A stretch of 64,000 nt of DNA from Mycolicibacterium mucogenicum DSM 44124 (GTDB lineage Bacteria > Actinomycetota > Actinomycetes > Mycobacteriales > Mycobacteriaceae), in contig NZ_CP062008.1 in assembly GCF_005670685.2 (NCBI RefSeq), forward strand, positions 3,472,001-3,536,000, written 5' to 3'. Positions 45,769 through 55,331 of the stretch are shown here, in pieces. The first letter of the stretch is position 1. The number at the start of each line of letters is the position of its first letter. Position numbers and translations under genes: made by a program. Below the pieces are notes generated by a model that had not been told where the DNA came from, did no database searches, and saw only the letters and a list, made by a program, of their open reading frames with translations.

Positions 45769-47446
45769 ACTGGGTGGCGAACTCGCGGGCCTGGAGATAC
45801 GCCCGCCAGCCGCCGAATTCCGAGATGTCGGGCGCCGCGATGGCGGCCTCGTCAGCGCACACGAAGCCGGTCTCCCAGGACCCGTCGTCGAGCTCGACCG
45901 CCGCCAGCCCCATCGGAGTCGGGAGGGCCGCCAGGAACGTCCCGAGCGCCGCCGGCGAGAGCGACCAGCGCTCCACCTCGAAAGCCCGCCCACCATGGGG
46001 CAGCCGCACCAGCGCGGGCTTGCCCGACGGTAGCGCCGTCATCCGATAGCGGTCGGCCGTGCGCGCCGGCCCGTCCCACCGGGCCCCGAGATCGTGGAGC
46101 TGACCGGCCAGCGGCTGATCACGCAGATGCGCTCCGGCCACGACCAGCGTCAGCACCCCGGCGCCCGCGCGCTCCGGCCAGGACGCCGCCGCACCGCGCT
46201 CGCCACCGCCCAGGCGGGCCGCGATGTCCGCGACCACGGCGTCATCGAAGGCCCGGCCCAGCACCGTGACGCCGAATTGTGCTGTGGTGCCGTCGGATTC
46301 GACGACCTCGCCCGCCGGAACCGCGACGCCGCACATGTCGAAGAGATTGCAGAAGTTGGTATACGTGCCAATTCGGGCGTTGACCGCGACCGGGTCGGCC
46401 GCCACCTCGGCGAGCGTCGGATGCAGCGGAGCGGTGGGGACGAGCAGCGCGTCGCACTCCCCCAGTGCCCGGAAGGCCCGCTCACGCAGACGGTCCAACT
46501 CACGACGGTCACGCAGCAGCCCGGTCGCGGTGTGGGAGCCGCCTGCGGTGATGATGGCCGCGACCGTCGGGTCCAGGCCGGCATCGGCACCGGCGCCACT
46601 GATGAAGTCTCCCACCGCTTCCGTGCGTTCGGCGACCAGTGCCCCGTCGTACAGCAGCCGCGCGGCGGCCAGGAAGTCCGTCAGGTCGATGGGGACGATC
46701 CGCATCTCGGCGTCCCGCGCGGCGTCGACCGCGCGCTGGAACGCGACGTCCCAGCCGGGAGCCAGCGCCGGTAGCTCGGCGGGTACCGCCAGCACCGGCT
46801 CGGCCGGGGCGGCGAAGCGCGTCGACGCGGGCCACGGCCGCTGCGTCGTGGTTGCCATCACGGCCATGGCGCTCTCTGCCGTGGCCAGGTCACGCGCCAG
46901 GATCGTCACGCAGTCGTAGCTCGGGCAGGCCGGGACGACGCCTGTCGTCGACACCAGCCCGATCGTGCCCTTGATTCCGACCAGGCCCTGGAACGCCGCC
47001 GGCACCCGGCCGGATCCCGCAGTGTCCGTGGCGATTCCGATGTCAGCCGCACCGATGGCCACGGCGACGGCCGAACCCGACGACGAGCCGCCCGAGATCC
47101 GGTCCGGTCGCCGGGCGTCACGCACCGCGCCGTAGGGGCTTCGAGTGCCGACGAGCCCGGTGGCGAACTGGTCCAGATTGGTCTTGCCGATCACGACCGC
47201 GCCGGCCGCCCGCAGCGCCGCCACCACCGGCGCGTCGGCATCCGGGGTGTAGGCGTAGCCCGGGCACGCCGCCGTGGTCGGCAGGCCCGCGACGTCGACG
47301 TTGTCCTTGACCGCCAGCAGCTGACCGGCCAGCGGTCCCTGCGCCTGTGCGACCTCGCGGCGCACGGTGTCCTCGTCCCGGACGGTGATGAAGGCCTCCG
47401 GTCGCTGTGCGATGGCCGCGTAGGCGGCGCTGATCCGGTCCGTCAT
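45767..47446 (-). CDS. atzF: Allophanate hydrolase (AtzF/DUR1-type amidase)
   Basis: 559 residues. Amidase-signature domain with the Ser-cisSer-Lys triad: Lys in LLAVKDNVDVAG, cis-Ser in ISGGSSSGSAVAVA and nucleophile Ser in TDTAGSGRVPAAF. A separate C-terminal domain (from about 440) is the one that completes allophanate breakdown in full-length enzymes. It turns allophanate into ammonium and CO2. The ATG at 47446 overlaps the carboxyltransferase stop (ATGA). Last gene of the operon. Confidence 0.92.
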   Translation of the reverse strand: MTDRISAAYAAIAQRPEAFITVRDEDTVRREVAQAQGPLAGQLLAVKDNVDVAGLPTTAACPGYAYTPDADAPVVAALRAAGAVVIGKTNLDQFATGLVGTRSPYGAVRDARRPDRISGGSSSGSAVAVAIGAADIGIATDTAGSGRVPAAFQGLVGIKGTIGLVSTTGVVPACPSYDCVTILARDLATAESAMAVMATTTQRPWPASTRFAAPAEPVLAVPAELPALAPGWDVAFQRAVDAARDAEMRIVPIDLTDFLAAARLLYDGALVAERTEAVGDFISGAGADAGLDPTVAAIITAGGSHTATGLLRDRRELDRLRERAFRALGECDALLVPTAPLHPTLAEVAADPVAVNARIGTYTNFCNLFDMCGVAVPAGEVVESDGTTAQFGVTVLGRAFDDAVVADIAARLGGGERGAAASWPERAGAGVLTLVVAGAHLRDQPLAGQLHDLGARWDGPARTADRYRMTALPSGKPALVRLPHGGRAFEVERWSLSPAALGTFLAALPTPMGLAAVELDDGSWETGFVCADEAAIAAPDISEFGGWRAYLQAREFATQ

Positions 47447-49464
47447 GCGACTTCCTGTCCTGTTGTGGCGCACGGCTTCTTGCGCGCGCCGATCTCGCCA
47501 CTGGCCTCCCAGCGGGCCCGCTCCTCGTTGCGGGCGGCGGTCATCCGCTGTCGTACCGCGGCGATGTCGTCGGCTTCCCTCGACAGGAAGTTGAGATAGT
47601 CCGCGATGCGGAATTCACCGTCGGTGATGTCGACCGTGCCGCGTCCGGCGGCGACGTCGGCCCGCAGATCGGTCAGTTCCTCCGACGACACCGGGTACCA
47701 CGACACCTGGTCGAAGAACCGCAGCAGCCACGGCTGTTCGGGCTCGAAACCCGGTGCGGACAACGGGTATCGGTGGTTCCACACCTGCGTGGTGCGGCCC
47801 ATCAACTGGTAGCCGCCCGGGCCTTCCATACCGTAGATGCACAAGTAGGCACCGCCGATCCCGACCGCGTTCTCCGGCGTCCAGGTGCGCGCCGGGTTGT
47901 ACTTGGTGGTGACCACCCGGTGGCGGGGATCGACCGGGGTGGCGACGGGGGCGCCGAGGTAGACATCCCCCAGACCGAGCACGAGATAGCTTGCCGCATG
48001 GACGATGTCGAACACCTCCTGCTGCGACTCGAGGCCGTTCATCCGCCGGATGAACTCGATGTTGCTCGGGCACCACGGCGCGTCGTCGCGCACACCGTTG
48101 CGGTACCGGTCGATGGCGAGCCGGATGGTCGGGTCGTCCCAACTCAACGGCAGCCGCACCGAGCGGCTCGGCAGCACCAGTTGGTCGACGGGTCCGAGCG
48201 CGGACTCGAGGTCGAGCACGAAAGCCGTCATCGCCTGGTGGTCGGTGAGCGCGGCGTCGAACTTGACCTGCAGCGAACGGATCCCGGGCGTCAGGTCGAT
48301 GATGCCGCGGGGCCGGTGCGCGTCGATCGCGGTGTGCAGCGCGTGCACCCGCGCCCGCAGCACCAGATCCAGTGTCATCGTGCCGTATTCGACCAGCAGG
48401 TTGTCATCACCGCTGCGGCGCAGGGTCATCGACGTCGTACCGTCGCCGGTGACGCCGCGGTGCAGGACACCGTCGTCGCCGTCACCGCGCGGGCTGCGCA
48501 CCACCGGGGATGCCGCGCGCCGTGAGGTGCCCAGGGCCGCCAGCGGTGCCGCGGCACTGGCCCGCACCGGTACGAAGCGTACCCGGTCGCCGGGCGTGAG
48601 CTGCCCGAGCTTCCAGCGGTCCGCCGACGTCACCGTCACCGGGCAGACGAAACCGCCGAGGCTGGGTCCGTCCGGACCGAGCAGGATCGGGGTATCGCCG
48701 GTGAAGTCCAGGGCGCCAACCGAATACGGGGTGTCGTGGATGTTCGACGGGTGCAGGCCGGCCTCACCGCCGTCGGGCCGGGCCCACTGCGGCTTCGGCC
48801 CGACCAGACGCACACCCGTGCGGTCGAGGTTGTGGTCCACCAGATACGTGGCCTCGTAGAGGCTTTCGATGTCGGCGCGGGTGAAGAACTCCGGCGCGCC
48901 GTGCGGTCCTTCGGTGACCGCCAGGCGCCATTCGTGGCCGATCGACGGGATCTCCTCATCGGTCAGCCGGCGCGGTCGTCCCCCCGGGGTACCCAGATCG
49001 AGACGGTCGCCGGCCGCGAGGGCCCGCCCACCGGCGCCGAACTTCCCGAGCGTGAACGTCGAACGCGAGCCGAGGTACGCCTCGGCCTCGATACCACCGG
49101 CCACCGCGATGTAGATGCGCATGCCGACGCCCTGCACCGCGCCGATCTCGAGCACACCGCCCTCCGGGACGGCGATGGGTGCCCACTGCCGTGCCGGGAC
49201 CCCGTCGAGCGTGACCGATACCGGTGCGCCGGTGACGCAGACGACCGTCGCCTCGTCGAATCCCAGTGTCGGACCGGCCATCGTGGCCTCCAGGCCGGGT
49301 GCGCCCTCGGCGTTACCGACCGCGAGGTTGGCCAGGCGCAGTGACAGGTCGTCCATCGGGCCTGACGGCGGTACGCCCACCTGCCAGTAGCCGATGCGGC
49401 CCGGCCAGTCCTGGACGGTGGTGCTCGGCCCGGGCCGCAGCACGGTAAGGGCGGATGGCGCCAT
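47443..49464 (-). CDS. Urea/guanidine carboxylase-type carboxyltransferase lacking BC and BCCP domains
   Basis: 673 residues. It aligns by motif to the carboxyltransferase part of urea carboxylase only. An AHS2/KipA half (about 5-310: TTVQDWPGRIGYWQVGVPPS, GMRIYIAVAGGIE) is followed by an AHS1/KipI half (about 345-600: IDLTPGIRSLQVKFD, MEGPGGYQLMGRT). It then has the helical end that normally leads into the biotin carrier (RMTAARNEERARWEASGE) and stops there. No ATP-grasp biotin carboxylase precedes it and no biotinylation MKM motif follows. Full urea or guanidine carboxylases are about 1200 residues. No such genes are nearby. The boundaries are clean, so I do not read it as decay. Confidence 0.9.
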   Translation of the reverse strand: MAPSALTVLRPGPSTTVQDWPGRIGYWQVGVPPSGPMDDLSLRLANLAVGNAEGAPGLEATMAGPTLGFDEATVVCVTGAPVSVTLDGVPARQWAPIAVPEGGVLEIGAVQGVGMRIYIAVAGGIEAEAYLGSRSTFTLGKFGAGGRALAAGDRLDLGTPGGRPRRLTDEEIPSIGHEWRLAVTEGPHGAPEFFTRADIESLYEATYLVDHNLDRTGVRLVGPKPQWARPDGGEAGLHPSNIHDTPYSVGALDFTGDTPILLGPDGPSLGGFVCPVTVTSADRWKLGQLTPGDRVRFVPVRASAAAPLAALGTSRRAASPVVRSPRGDGDDGVLHRGVTGDGTTSMTLRRSGDDNLLVEYGTMTLDLVLRARVHALHTAIDAHRPRGIIDLTPGIRSLQVKFDAALTDHQAMTAFVLDLESALGPVDQLVLPSRSVRLPLSWDDPTIRLAIDRYRNGVRDDAPWCPSNIEFIRRMNGLESQQEVFDIVHAASYLVLGLGDVYLGAPVATPVDPRHRVVTTKYNPARTWTPENAVGIGGAYLCIYGMEGPGGYQLMGRTTQVWNHRYPLSAPGFEPEQPWLLRFFDQVSWYPVSSEELTDLRADVAAGRGTVDITDGEFRIADYLNFLSREADDIAAVRQRMTAARNEERARWEASGEIGARKKPCATTGQEVA

Positions 49465-49509
49465 TCCGGTACTCCTTCGAATGCAGAACGCGGTGCGAGA
49501 GAACGTGGA

Positions 49510-50157
49510 TCAGGACGGGCGGGTGACGATCATCCGCACCGGTGTCGGATCGAAGCCGTTGCACGGGTTGTTGATCTGCGGGCAGTTGGACACCAGCACG
49601 AGGACGTCGGTGTCGGCGCGCAGCGCCACCCGCAGTCCCGGCGCCGACAGCCCGTCGACGATGCCGAGCGTGCCGTCGGCCTCTATCGGCACGTTCATGA
49701 AGAAGTTGAGATTCGGTGCCAGGTCACGCTTTCCGAGGCCGTAGCGGGCGCCTTCGATCAGGAAGTTCTCGACGCACGCGTGCTGATGGCGGGTGTGGTG
49801 GCCGTAGCGCAGGGTGTTGGACTCCTGCGAGCAGGCGCCGCCGACGGTGTCGTGATTGCCCACTTCGTCGGCAACAACAGTCATCAGTGCCCCACCGTCG
49901 CTGTCTCGCAACACCGTTCCGGTGCTGACGAACAGCGACTTCTGCGCCGTGATGGTGGTCTGGGCGCTGTACCGGCGGGACGTGTCGTGCGCCCCGTAGA
50001 TCAGCGTGTCCACGGCCTGGTTGCCGTGCAGGTCGACGATGGTCAGTACATCGCCGGCCGCGACGACGGCCGACCAGGGACCGCGGGCCTCGACGATCTC
50101 GTCGAGGATGGTCGTGCCGGACACCAGCGCGGGGACCGAGTCGATGACGGTGCTCAT
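49510..50157 (-). CDS. DUF1989 protein, urea-carboxylase-associated 2 (carboxyguanidine deiminase subunit type)
   Basis: 215 residues. DUF1989 motifs: DLHGNQAVDTLIY, VADEVGNHDTVGGACSQESN and HACVENFLIEGARYGLG; the His/Cys residues are likely metal ligands. DUF1989 pairs next to carboxylase and allophanate hydrolase genes form the heterodimeric carboxyguanidine deiminase CgdAB in guanidine degradation, turning carboxyguanidine into allophanate. Begins by ATGA overlap with its partner. Confidence 0.88.
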   Translation of the reverse strand: MSTVIDSVPALVSGTTILDEIVEARGPWSAVVAAGDVLTIVDLHGNQAVDTLIYGAHDTSRRYSAQTTITAQKSLFVSTGTVLRDSDGGALMTVVADEVGNHDTVGGACSQESNTLRYGHHTRHQHACVENFLIEGARYGLGKRDLAPNLNFFMNVPIEADGTLGIVDGLSAPGLRVALRADTDVLVLVSNCPQINNPCNGFDPTPVRMIVTRPS

Positions 50158-51017
50158 GCGGGAACTCCTTCGGTGAGATGCATTGCGGTCCAGACGTCTT
50201 CGGTGTTGCGGTGCGCGCGTTCGTATTCGGGTCCGATCGTTTCGGCGCGGGCGGCCAGGTCTGCGAGGTCGGCGGGTGCCGACCAGGCCAGCACCTCCAG
50301 ATCGGACGTGTCGAAGGTCGGCGATTCGTCGAGCGGGTGCGCGGTGTTGGCGATTGCCACGATCACCGGCAGGTGCACGAGCAGTTCGATCGCCGTGCCG
50401 GCTCCGGCCGAGCCCGTCGACACCAGCTGGCCCGCGTCGTCGGCGCGGACGCCGTGGAAGAACGACACGCCGGGGCCGACGTCGCGCGGGCCCAGGCCGT
50501 GTTTGAGTGCGGCGAGCACCAGCAGCTCCCGGCCGGCTGGGCTGTCCGAGTGCGCGCTGCCGGCCCCGTAGCGGGCTTCGTTCTGGGATCGGGTTGTGGT
50601 GCCGCACAGGGCATCGTGGTGGCCCGAGGTGTCGGCGACGATGGTCGCCAGCACCCGTCCCTGGTCATCGAGCAGCGGGTGCCCGGTACCGAGGTACGCC
50701 TGCCACGGCACCTTGACGGTGTCGGCGGTGTTCAGGCGCTCCCAGGGGGCGTCGGCGCGCCACAGCAGCAGGTGCGCGCACGCGCGGCCGTCGATGTCGG
50801 TGAGCCGCAACCGCGTTCCGCGGTCCAGCACCTTGCTGGTGTAGCGGCCGCCGGGCACCGTCTCGGCCCAGGTCAGGCGGTCGGCATCGACACCGGCCGG
50901 CGGTGTCGGCCACTGCGATGCCGGGACGACGGGCATGGCTGCGGTGTGGGTGCCGGCCTGCGCACGGGCGTGTGCGCGGGCGGCGGCGGTCGTCGAGGTG
51001 GTGGACGAAGAACTCAC
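50154..51017 (-). CDS. DUF1989 protein, urea-carboxylase-associated 1 (carboxyguanidine deiminase subunit type)
   Basis: 287 residues, larger than its partner by an N-terminal Ala/Ser-rich stretch of about 30 residues. Motifs: TDIDGRACAHLLLWRADAPW, VADTSGHHDALCGTT and VSFFHGVRADDAG. The GHHDALCG site matches the metal-binding site expected of the catalytic subunit. It lies 34 bp after the permease gene. Confidence 0.88.
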   Translation of the reverse strand: MSSSSTTSTTAAARAHARAQAGTHTAAMPVVPASQWPTPPAGVDADRLTWAETVPGGRYTSKVLDRGTRLRLTDIDGRACAHLLLWRADAPWERLNTADTVKVPWQAYLGTGHPLLDDQGRVLATIVADTSGHHDALCGTTTRSQNEARYGAGSAHSDSPAGRELLVLAALKHGLGPRDVGPGVSFFHGVRADDAGQLVSTGSAGAGTAIELLVHLPVIVAIANTAHPLDESPTFDTSDLEVLAWSAPADLADLAARAETIGPEYERAHRNTEDVWTAMHLTEGVPA

Positions 51018-51051
51018 GAGAATCCTTTCGGCATTTGTGGATTGGACGGGG

Positions 51052-52560
51052 TCAGAGCGACCCGACGGGGCGTGGATGCGTGCGGCGGTACGGGAAGCAC
51101 AGGGCGCCGAGCGCGACGATGGCGACGATGGTGAACGGCCCGGCCCACACCAGCAGCGGCATGGTGCCCGTCGGGTCGTAGATTTCCGGCCGCGGCCAGG
51201 CCAGGTTGATCACCATGGCCACGCCGTACACGACGGCGAAGATGTTGACCGGCAGACCCCAGCGGCCCAGCGAGAACAGCGGCCGGCCGCCGGCGTCGGT
51301 AACCGAAGCGTCCCAGCGCATTCCGCGCAGCCGGTGTGCCAGGAGCGGCGCCGTCACCAGCAGGTAGGCGATGTAGATCGCGATGATGCAGACGCTGGCC
51401 AGGGTCGCGAAGATCGCGGAGTTGCCGACGTTCACCAGGAGCACACCGACGCACGCGACACCGACGACGATCGCGGGCGGAATGGGCGTCCCGGTCGCCG
51501 GATTGACGCGCGACAGCAGCGACGAGAACGGCAGCCGCTGGTCGCGTGCCATGGAGAACATCAGGCGGGTGGCCGCGGTCTGAATTGCCAAGGTGCAGAT
51601 GAAGATCGCGATCGCCACGTCGACGAGGAGCAGCGTGCCCCACGGCGAGGACAGCACCGCGCCCAGCACGTAGGGCAGGCCTTCGGTCGCCAGACGGCCG
51701 TCGGTCAGGCTCGGCGCCGCCATGAGTGCGCCGACGATCATCAGACCGCCACCGAGTGCCGAGACGGTGAGCGCCGACCGGATGGTGCGCGGGGCGACGC
51801 GACGCGCGTCGCGGGTCTCCTCGGCGAGTTCACCGGCCGAACCGAAGCCGACCATGACGTAGGCGGCCATCAGGCCCGAGGCGATCCAGGCCCAGCCGTA
51901 GCCGGAACCCGCTCCGCCGGTGTCGAAGACGACCTGCGGACCGCGCTGTGCGTGCGTGAAGAAGACGCCGACGACGGCGATGACGCCGATGATCTCGCAG
52001 CACACGCCGATCGTCGCGACCCGCGACATCCAGCGCACCCCGATGCAGTTGATCGTGGTGGTGATGATCAGCAGGGCGGTACCCAGCAGCACGGCGTTGG
52101 CGGCGCCGTCGGCGGACGTGAGTGCGGTATCGGTGCCGATGATCTGGAAGCCCGACCACACCGCAGGCAGCACCACCTGCAGCGCGATGGCCGCGGCGGA
52201 CGCCGTGATGATCTGGGCGACGATCATGAACCAGCCGCCGAACCAGCCGACCACCTCACCGCCGAGGCGGCGGGCCCACTGGTAGATGGCCCCCGAGATC
52301 GGGTAGCGAGCCGCGAGTTCGGCGAAGCACAGGGCCACCGCGAACTGTCCGATGAACACCACCGGCCAGGTCCAGAAGAACGCCGGACCGCCGAAACTGT
52401 ATCCGAGGCCGAACAATTGGAAGATCGTGGTGAGGATCGACACGAACGAGAAACCGGCCGCGAACGAGGCGAACTTGCCCAGCGAGCGGTGCAGCTGTTG
52501 GTCGTAGCCGAACTCGGCGAGATCGTCGTGATCTGCCGGCGACGTGTTGGTCAATGTCAT
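51052..52560 (-). CDS. APC-superfamily amino acid/amine permease
   Basis: 502 residues, about twelve membrane helices. Helix 1 motif (FAAGFSFVSILTTIFQLFGLG), and the APC segment GFGSAGELAEETRDARRVAPRTI. First gene of the operon, so it probably imports the compound that the DUF1989/carboxyltransferase/allophanate hydrolase enzymes break down (guanidine, urea or a guanidino or ureido amine). A 14-bp palindrome lies 28 bp upstream. Confidence 0.9.
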   Translation of the reverse strand: MTLTNTSPADHDDLAEFGYDQQLHRSLGKFASFAAGFSFVSILTTIFQLFGLGYSFGGPAFFWTWPVVFIGQFAVALCFAELAARYPISGAIYQWARRLGGEVVGWFGGWFMIVAQIITASAAAIALQVVLPAVWSGFQIIGTDTALTSADGAANAVLLGTALLIITTTINCIGVRWMSRVATIGVCCEIIGVIAVVGVFFTHAQRGPQVVFDTGGAGSGYGWAWIASGLMAAYVMVGFGSAGELAEETRDARRVAPRTIRSALTVSALGGGLMIVGALMAAPSLTDGRLATEGLPYVLGAVLSSPWGTLLLVDVAIAIFICTLAIQTAATRLMFSMARDQRLPFSSLLSRVNPATGTPIPPAIVVGVACVGVLLVNVGNSAIFATLASVCIIAIYIAYLLVTAPLLAHRLRGMRWDASVTDAGGRPLFSLGRWGLPVNIFAVVYGVAMVINLAWPRPEIYDPTGTMPLLVWAGPFTIVAIVALGALCFPYRRTHPRPVGSL

Positions 52561-52588
52561 CCGATTCCGATTCTGCGAGGCCTAATAC

Positions 52589-52602
52589 CTGTCAACTGAC
52601 AG
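52589..52602. promoter_or_regulatory. Candidate operator of the divergent TetR
   Basis: CTGTCA-AC-TGACAG, a perfect 6-bp inverted repeat, between the permease start (52560) and the TetR start (52723). Position suits repression of the catabolic operon. I looked for a guanidine-I (ykkC) riboswitch in 52561-52722 and saw none. Confidence 0.6.
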
Positions 52603-52722
52603 AATTAATGGGAAGCGTGACGCAGAGGGGTCACCGACGTTTCCGACGTGGGTCGCGATGTAACAGTTGCGTTTCACGCGAGCCGACGCTGCGCGGCTGA
52701 CCGCAAGTGGCACAGTAGTGGC

Positions 52723-53373
52723 ATGAGCCGCCCCGGCCGTCCCCGTCATCGCGATGCCCTACGCCCCGGCAGTACCGCCGTCGAACAGATCCTCGATGCC
52801 GCCGGAGAACTGTTTGTGACACAGGGCTTCACGGTGACCTCGACGCGGTCGATCGCCGAGGCCGTCGGCATCCGCCAGGCCTCGCTGTATCACCACTTCC
52901 CCAACAAAGAGGCCATCCTCGAGGCGCTGCTCGACGCGACGGTGGTGCCGTCGCTGGAGTTCGCGCGGCGCGTGACGCGCTCGGTGGACGATCCGAAGGC
53001 GGCCCTGTGGGCGGTGACGGCCGGTGACGCGGCCAACCTGCTGTCAGTGCCGTGGAACCTGGGCCGGCTCTATCTGCTGCCGGAGGTCGACGGCATCGAG
53101 GGCTTCCACCGCCGGCGCCGCGAGTTGCACGCCGTCTACCGCGAACTGGCGGTCGACGCCGTGGGCGGCCGCGACGAGTTCCGCTGCGGCCTGCCGGTGC
53201 GCCTGACCGAGACGGTCATCGCACAGCGCGTCGACGATCCGGACATCACCGGTGACGAGGTGGCCGAAGCCATCGCCGATGCCGCCCTACGGGTGCTCGA
53301 GGTCGACGTCGACGACGCCCTGCGGGCCGAGGGACGCGCGCTGGTGAAGCAGCACCTGGCCGAGCCGGATTAG
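52723..53373 (+). CDS. TetR-family regulator of the catabolic operon
   Basis: 216 residues from the ATG at 52723. Helix-turn-helix at about 35-57 ([20 protein letters not shown]). Divergent from the permease operon with 162 bp between, the usual place for a local repressor; the ligand is presumably the transported compound or a product. The upstream in-frame ATG at 52648 adds residues not seen in the family. Overlaps hisI by 4 bp, convergent. Confidence 0.88.
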   Translation: MSRPGRPRHRDALRPGSTAVEQILDAAGELFVTQGFTVTSTRSIAEAVGIRQASLYHHFPNKEAILEALLDATVVPSLEFARRVTRSVDDPKAALWAVTAGDAANLLSVPWNLGRLYLLPEVDGIEGFHRRRRELHAVYRELAVDAVGGRDEFRCGLPVRLTETVIAQRVDDPDITGDEVAEAIADAALRVLEVDVDDALRAEGRALVKQHLAEPD

Positions 53374-53717
53374 GCCTCGGGCGCGAGCAGCTGGTCGGCG
53401 TCGAAGCAGCTGTGGTCGCCGGTGTGGCAGGCCCCACCGACCTGGTCGACCTCGAGCAGCACGGCATCGCCGTCACAGTCCAGCCGCACCGAGTGCACGT
53501 ACTGCGTGTGGCCCGACGTCAGACCCTTGACCCACTGCTCACCACGCGAGCGGGAAAAGTACGTCGCCTCACGGGTTTCCAGGGTGCGGGCCAGCGCGTC
53601 GTCGTCCATCCAGGCGACCATCAGCACGTCGCCGGTGCCGCGCTGCTGCACCACGGCGGTGAACAGCCCGGCCTCGTTGCGCTTGATGCGGGCGGCGATA
53701 TTCGAATCGAGACTCAT
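53370..53717 (-). CDS. hisI: Phosphoribosyl-AMP cyclohydrolase
   Basis: 115 residues. Zinc and substrate motifs: [33 protein letters not shown], and Cys-containing [13 protein letters not shown]. Opens the adenine ring of PR-AMP, step 3 of histidine synthesis. The start at 53717 (MSLDSN) is chosen because the upstream residues belong to an intercistronic repeat. The HisE partner activity is not encoded here. Confidence 0.95.
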   Translation of the reverse strand: MSLDSNIAARIKRNEAGLFTAVVQQRGTGDVLMVAWMDDDALARTLETREATYFSRSRGEQWVKGLTSGHTQYVHSVRLDCDGDAVLLEVDQVGGACHTGDHSCFDADQLLAPEA

Positions 53718-53745
53718 CAGTGCCCTCTGCTCTTCGCGCAAGCGC
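53718..53745 (-). repeat. Intercistronic repeat, hisF-hisI junction
   Basis: The whole 28-nt spacer, read on the minus strand, is GCGCTTGCGCGAAGA-GCAGAGGGCACTG. It is nearly identical to the hisD-hisC spacer (25 of 28 positions). It ends in a Shine-Dalgarno-like AGAGGG placed for the next ATG, and contains a small CTTGCGCGAAG hairpin. Confidence 0.75.
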
Positions 53746-54519
53746 TCATCGCACCGTGATCCCTTCGGCCGCCATCGCTTCCTTCACCTGACCGATGGTC
53801 AGCTCGCGGAAGTGGAACACGCTGGCCGCCAGCACCGCATCGGCACCCGCCTGCACCGCGGGCGCGAAGTCGCCGACGGCGCCGGCTCCCCCGCTGGCGA
53901 TCACCGGCACGCTCACCGCGGCGCGCACCGCCCGCAGCATCGCCAGGTCGAACCCGGCCTTGGTGCCGTCGGCGTCCATGGAGTTCAGCAGGATCTCCCC
54001 GACGCCGAGTTCGGCTCCGCGCGTGGCCCATTCGACGGCGTCGATGCCGGTACCGCGGCGGCCGCCGTGGGTCGTCACCTCCCAGCCGGACGGGGTGGGC
54101 TCGGAGCCTTCCGGCACGGTGCGGGCATCCACCGACAGCACGATGCACTGCGAACCGAACTGGCGCGACAGCTCCGACAGCAGCTCGGGCCGGGCGATGG
54201 CGGCGGTGTTGACCGAGACCTTGTCGGCACCGGCGCGCAGCAGCGTGTCGACGTCCTCGACCGAACGCACGCCGCCACCCACGGTCAGCGGGATGAACAC
54301 TTGCTCGGCGGTGCGGCGCACCACCTCGAGCATGGTCGAGCGGCCCGACGACGACGCGGTGACGTCCAGGAACGTCAGCTCGTCGGCACCCTCTGCGTCA
54401 TACGCGGCCGCCAGCTCGACGGGATCACCGGCGTCCCGCAGGTTCTCGAAGTTGACGCCCTTGACCACCCGGCCGCCGTCGACGTCCAGGCACGGGATGA
54501 CGCGTGTTGCGAGACTCAC
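53746..54519 (-). CDS. hisF: Imidazole glycerol phosphate synthase, cyclase subunit
   Basis: 257 residues from a GTG at 54519 with an excellent GGAGG 7 bp upstream. Catalytic Asp residues lie in [15 protein letters not shown] and [14 protein letters not shown]; the barrel ends with the phosphate site SGGAGAV. Works with HisH. The GTG overlaps the impA stop. Confidence 0.97.
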   Translation of the reverse strand: MSLATRVIPCLDVDGGRVVKGVNFENLRDAGDPVELAAAYDAEGADELTFLDVTASSSGRSTMLEVVRRTAEQVFIPLTVGGGVRSVEDVDTLLRAGADKVSVNTAAIARPELLSELSRQFGSQCIVLSVDARTVPEGSEPTPSGWEVTTHGGRRGTGIDAVEWATRGAELGVGEILLNSMDADGTKAGFDLAMLRAVRAAVSVPVIASGGAGAVGDFAPAVQAGADAVLAASVFHFRELTIGQVKEAMAAEGITVR

Positions 54520-55331
54520 AGGTAATCCTCCGGAATGCCAACGGATTTCACGATCTCCAGCATCCTCTCGTGCACACCGGGCGCGGCGGCCAACGCAGAT
54601 TTCGAATCGGCCGTCCACGGCTCGCCGGCCAGGTCGGTGACGATACCGCCGGCGGCCCGGACCAGGGCCACACCCGCGGCGTGGTCCCAGATGTGGTGAC
54701 CGAAGCTGATCGCACCGCCGAGGATGCCGGCGCCGACGTAGGCCAGGTCGAGGCCCGTGGCCCCGTGCATGCGCACCCGCGAGCATTCCCGCGTCAGGCC
54801 CGACAGGACCGCATTGCGCCACCGGCCCGGGAACCGGCCCTTCGAATCGATGTTGAAGGTCTGGATGCCGATGATCGATTCGGCCAGTGTGGTCGGGGCC
54901 AGCGGCGGCAATACCGTGTCACCGTCGCGGACGGGACCGTCCACGGTCGCGACGTAGCGCTGGCCCATGAACGGCAGCCAGGTCAGCCCGGCGACCGGAG
55001 TGCCCCGCCACAGCAGGCCGAGCAGGATCGCCGCCATGGGCGAACCGGCCGCGTAGTTGAACGTGCCGTCGATCGGGTCGAGCACCCACACCAGTTCGGA
55101 ATCGATGGGCTCGCCACCGTATTCCTCACCGTGCACACCGATTCCGGTCGCCGACGTCAGCGCCGCGACGACCTGGCGCTCGATGGCGAGGTCGATCTCG
55201 GTGGCGAAGTCGTTGCCCTTCTTGCGAACTGCCGCGTCGGCCTGGTGGCCGGCGATGAACGGGGCGACGGCATCGTCGAGAACGCTGGTCGCGGTCGCGA
55301 CCAGCTCTGCCAACCTCGCCGGTTCGATCAC
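54516..55331 (-). CDS. impA: Inositol monophosphatase family protein (ImpA/Rv1604-like)
   Basis: 271 residues. Metal motifs: [19 protein letters not shown] and [15 protein letters not shown]. It could dephosphorylate inositol phosphate, or histidinol phosphate given its place inside the his operon (histidinol phosphatase is otherwise missing here). In M. tuberculosis impA holds the same place. ATGA-type overlaps at both ends. Confidence 0.92.
   Translation of the reverse strand: MIEPARLAELVATATSVLDDAVAPFIAGHQADAAVRKKGNDFATEIDLAIERQVVAALTSATGIGVHGEEYGGEPIDSELVWVLDPIDGTFNYAAGSPMAAILLGLLWRGTPVAGLTWLPFMGQRYVATVDGPVRDGDTVLPPLAPTTLAESIIGIQTFNIDSKGRFPGRWRNAVLSGLTRECSRVRMHGATGLDLAYVGAGILGGAISFGHHIWDHAAGVALVRAAGGIVTDLAGEPWTADSKSALAAAPGVHERMLEIVKSVGIPEDYL

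Noticed and set aside
52561..52722. Guanidine-I (ykkC) riboswitch upstream of the catabolic operon
   Set aside because: Read on both strands; none of the conserved ykkC core elements were recognisable. A TetR operator-like palindrome is present instead.
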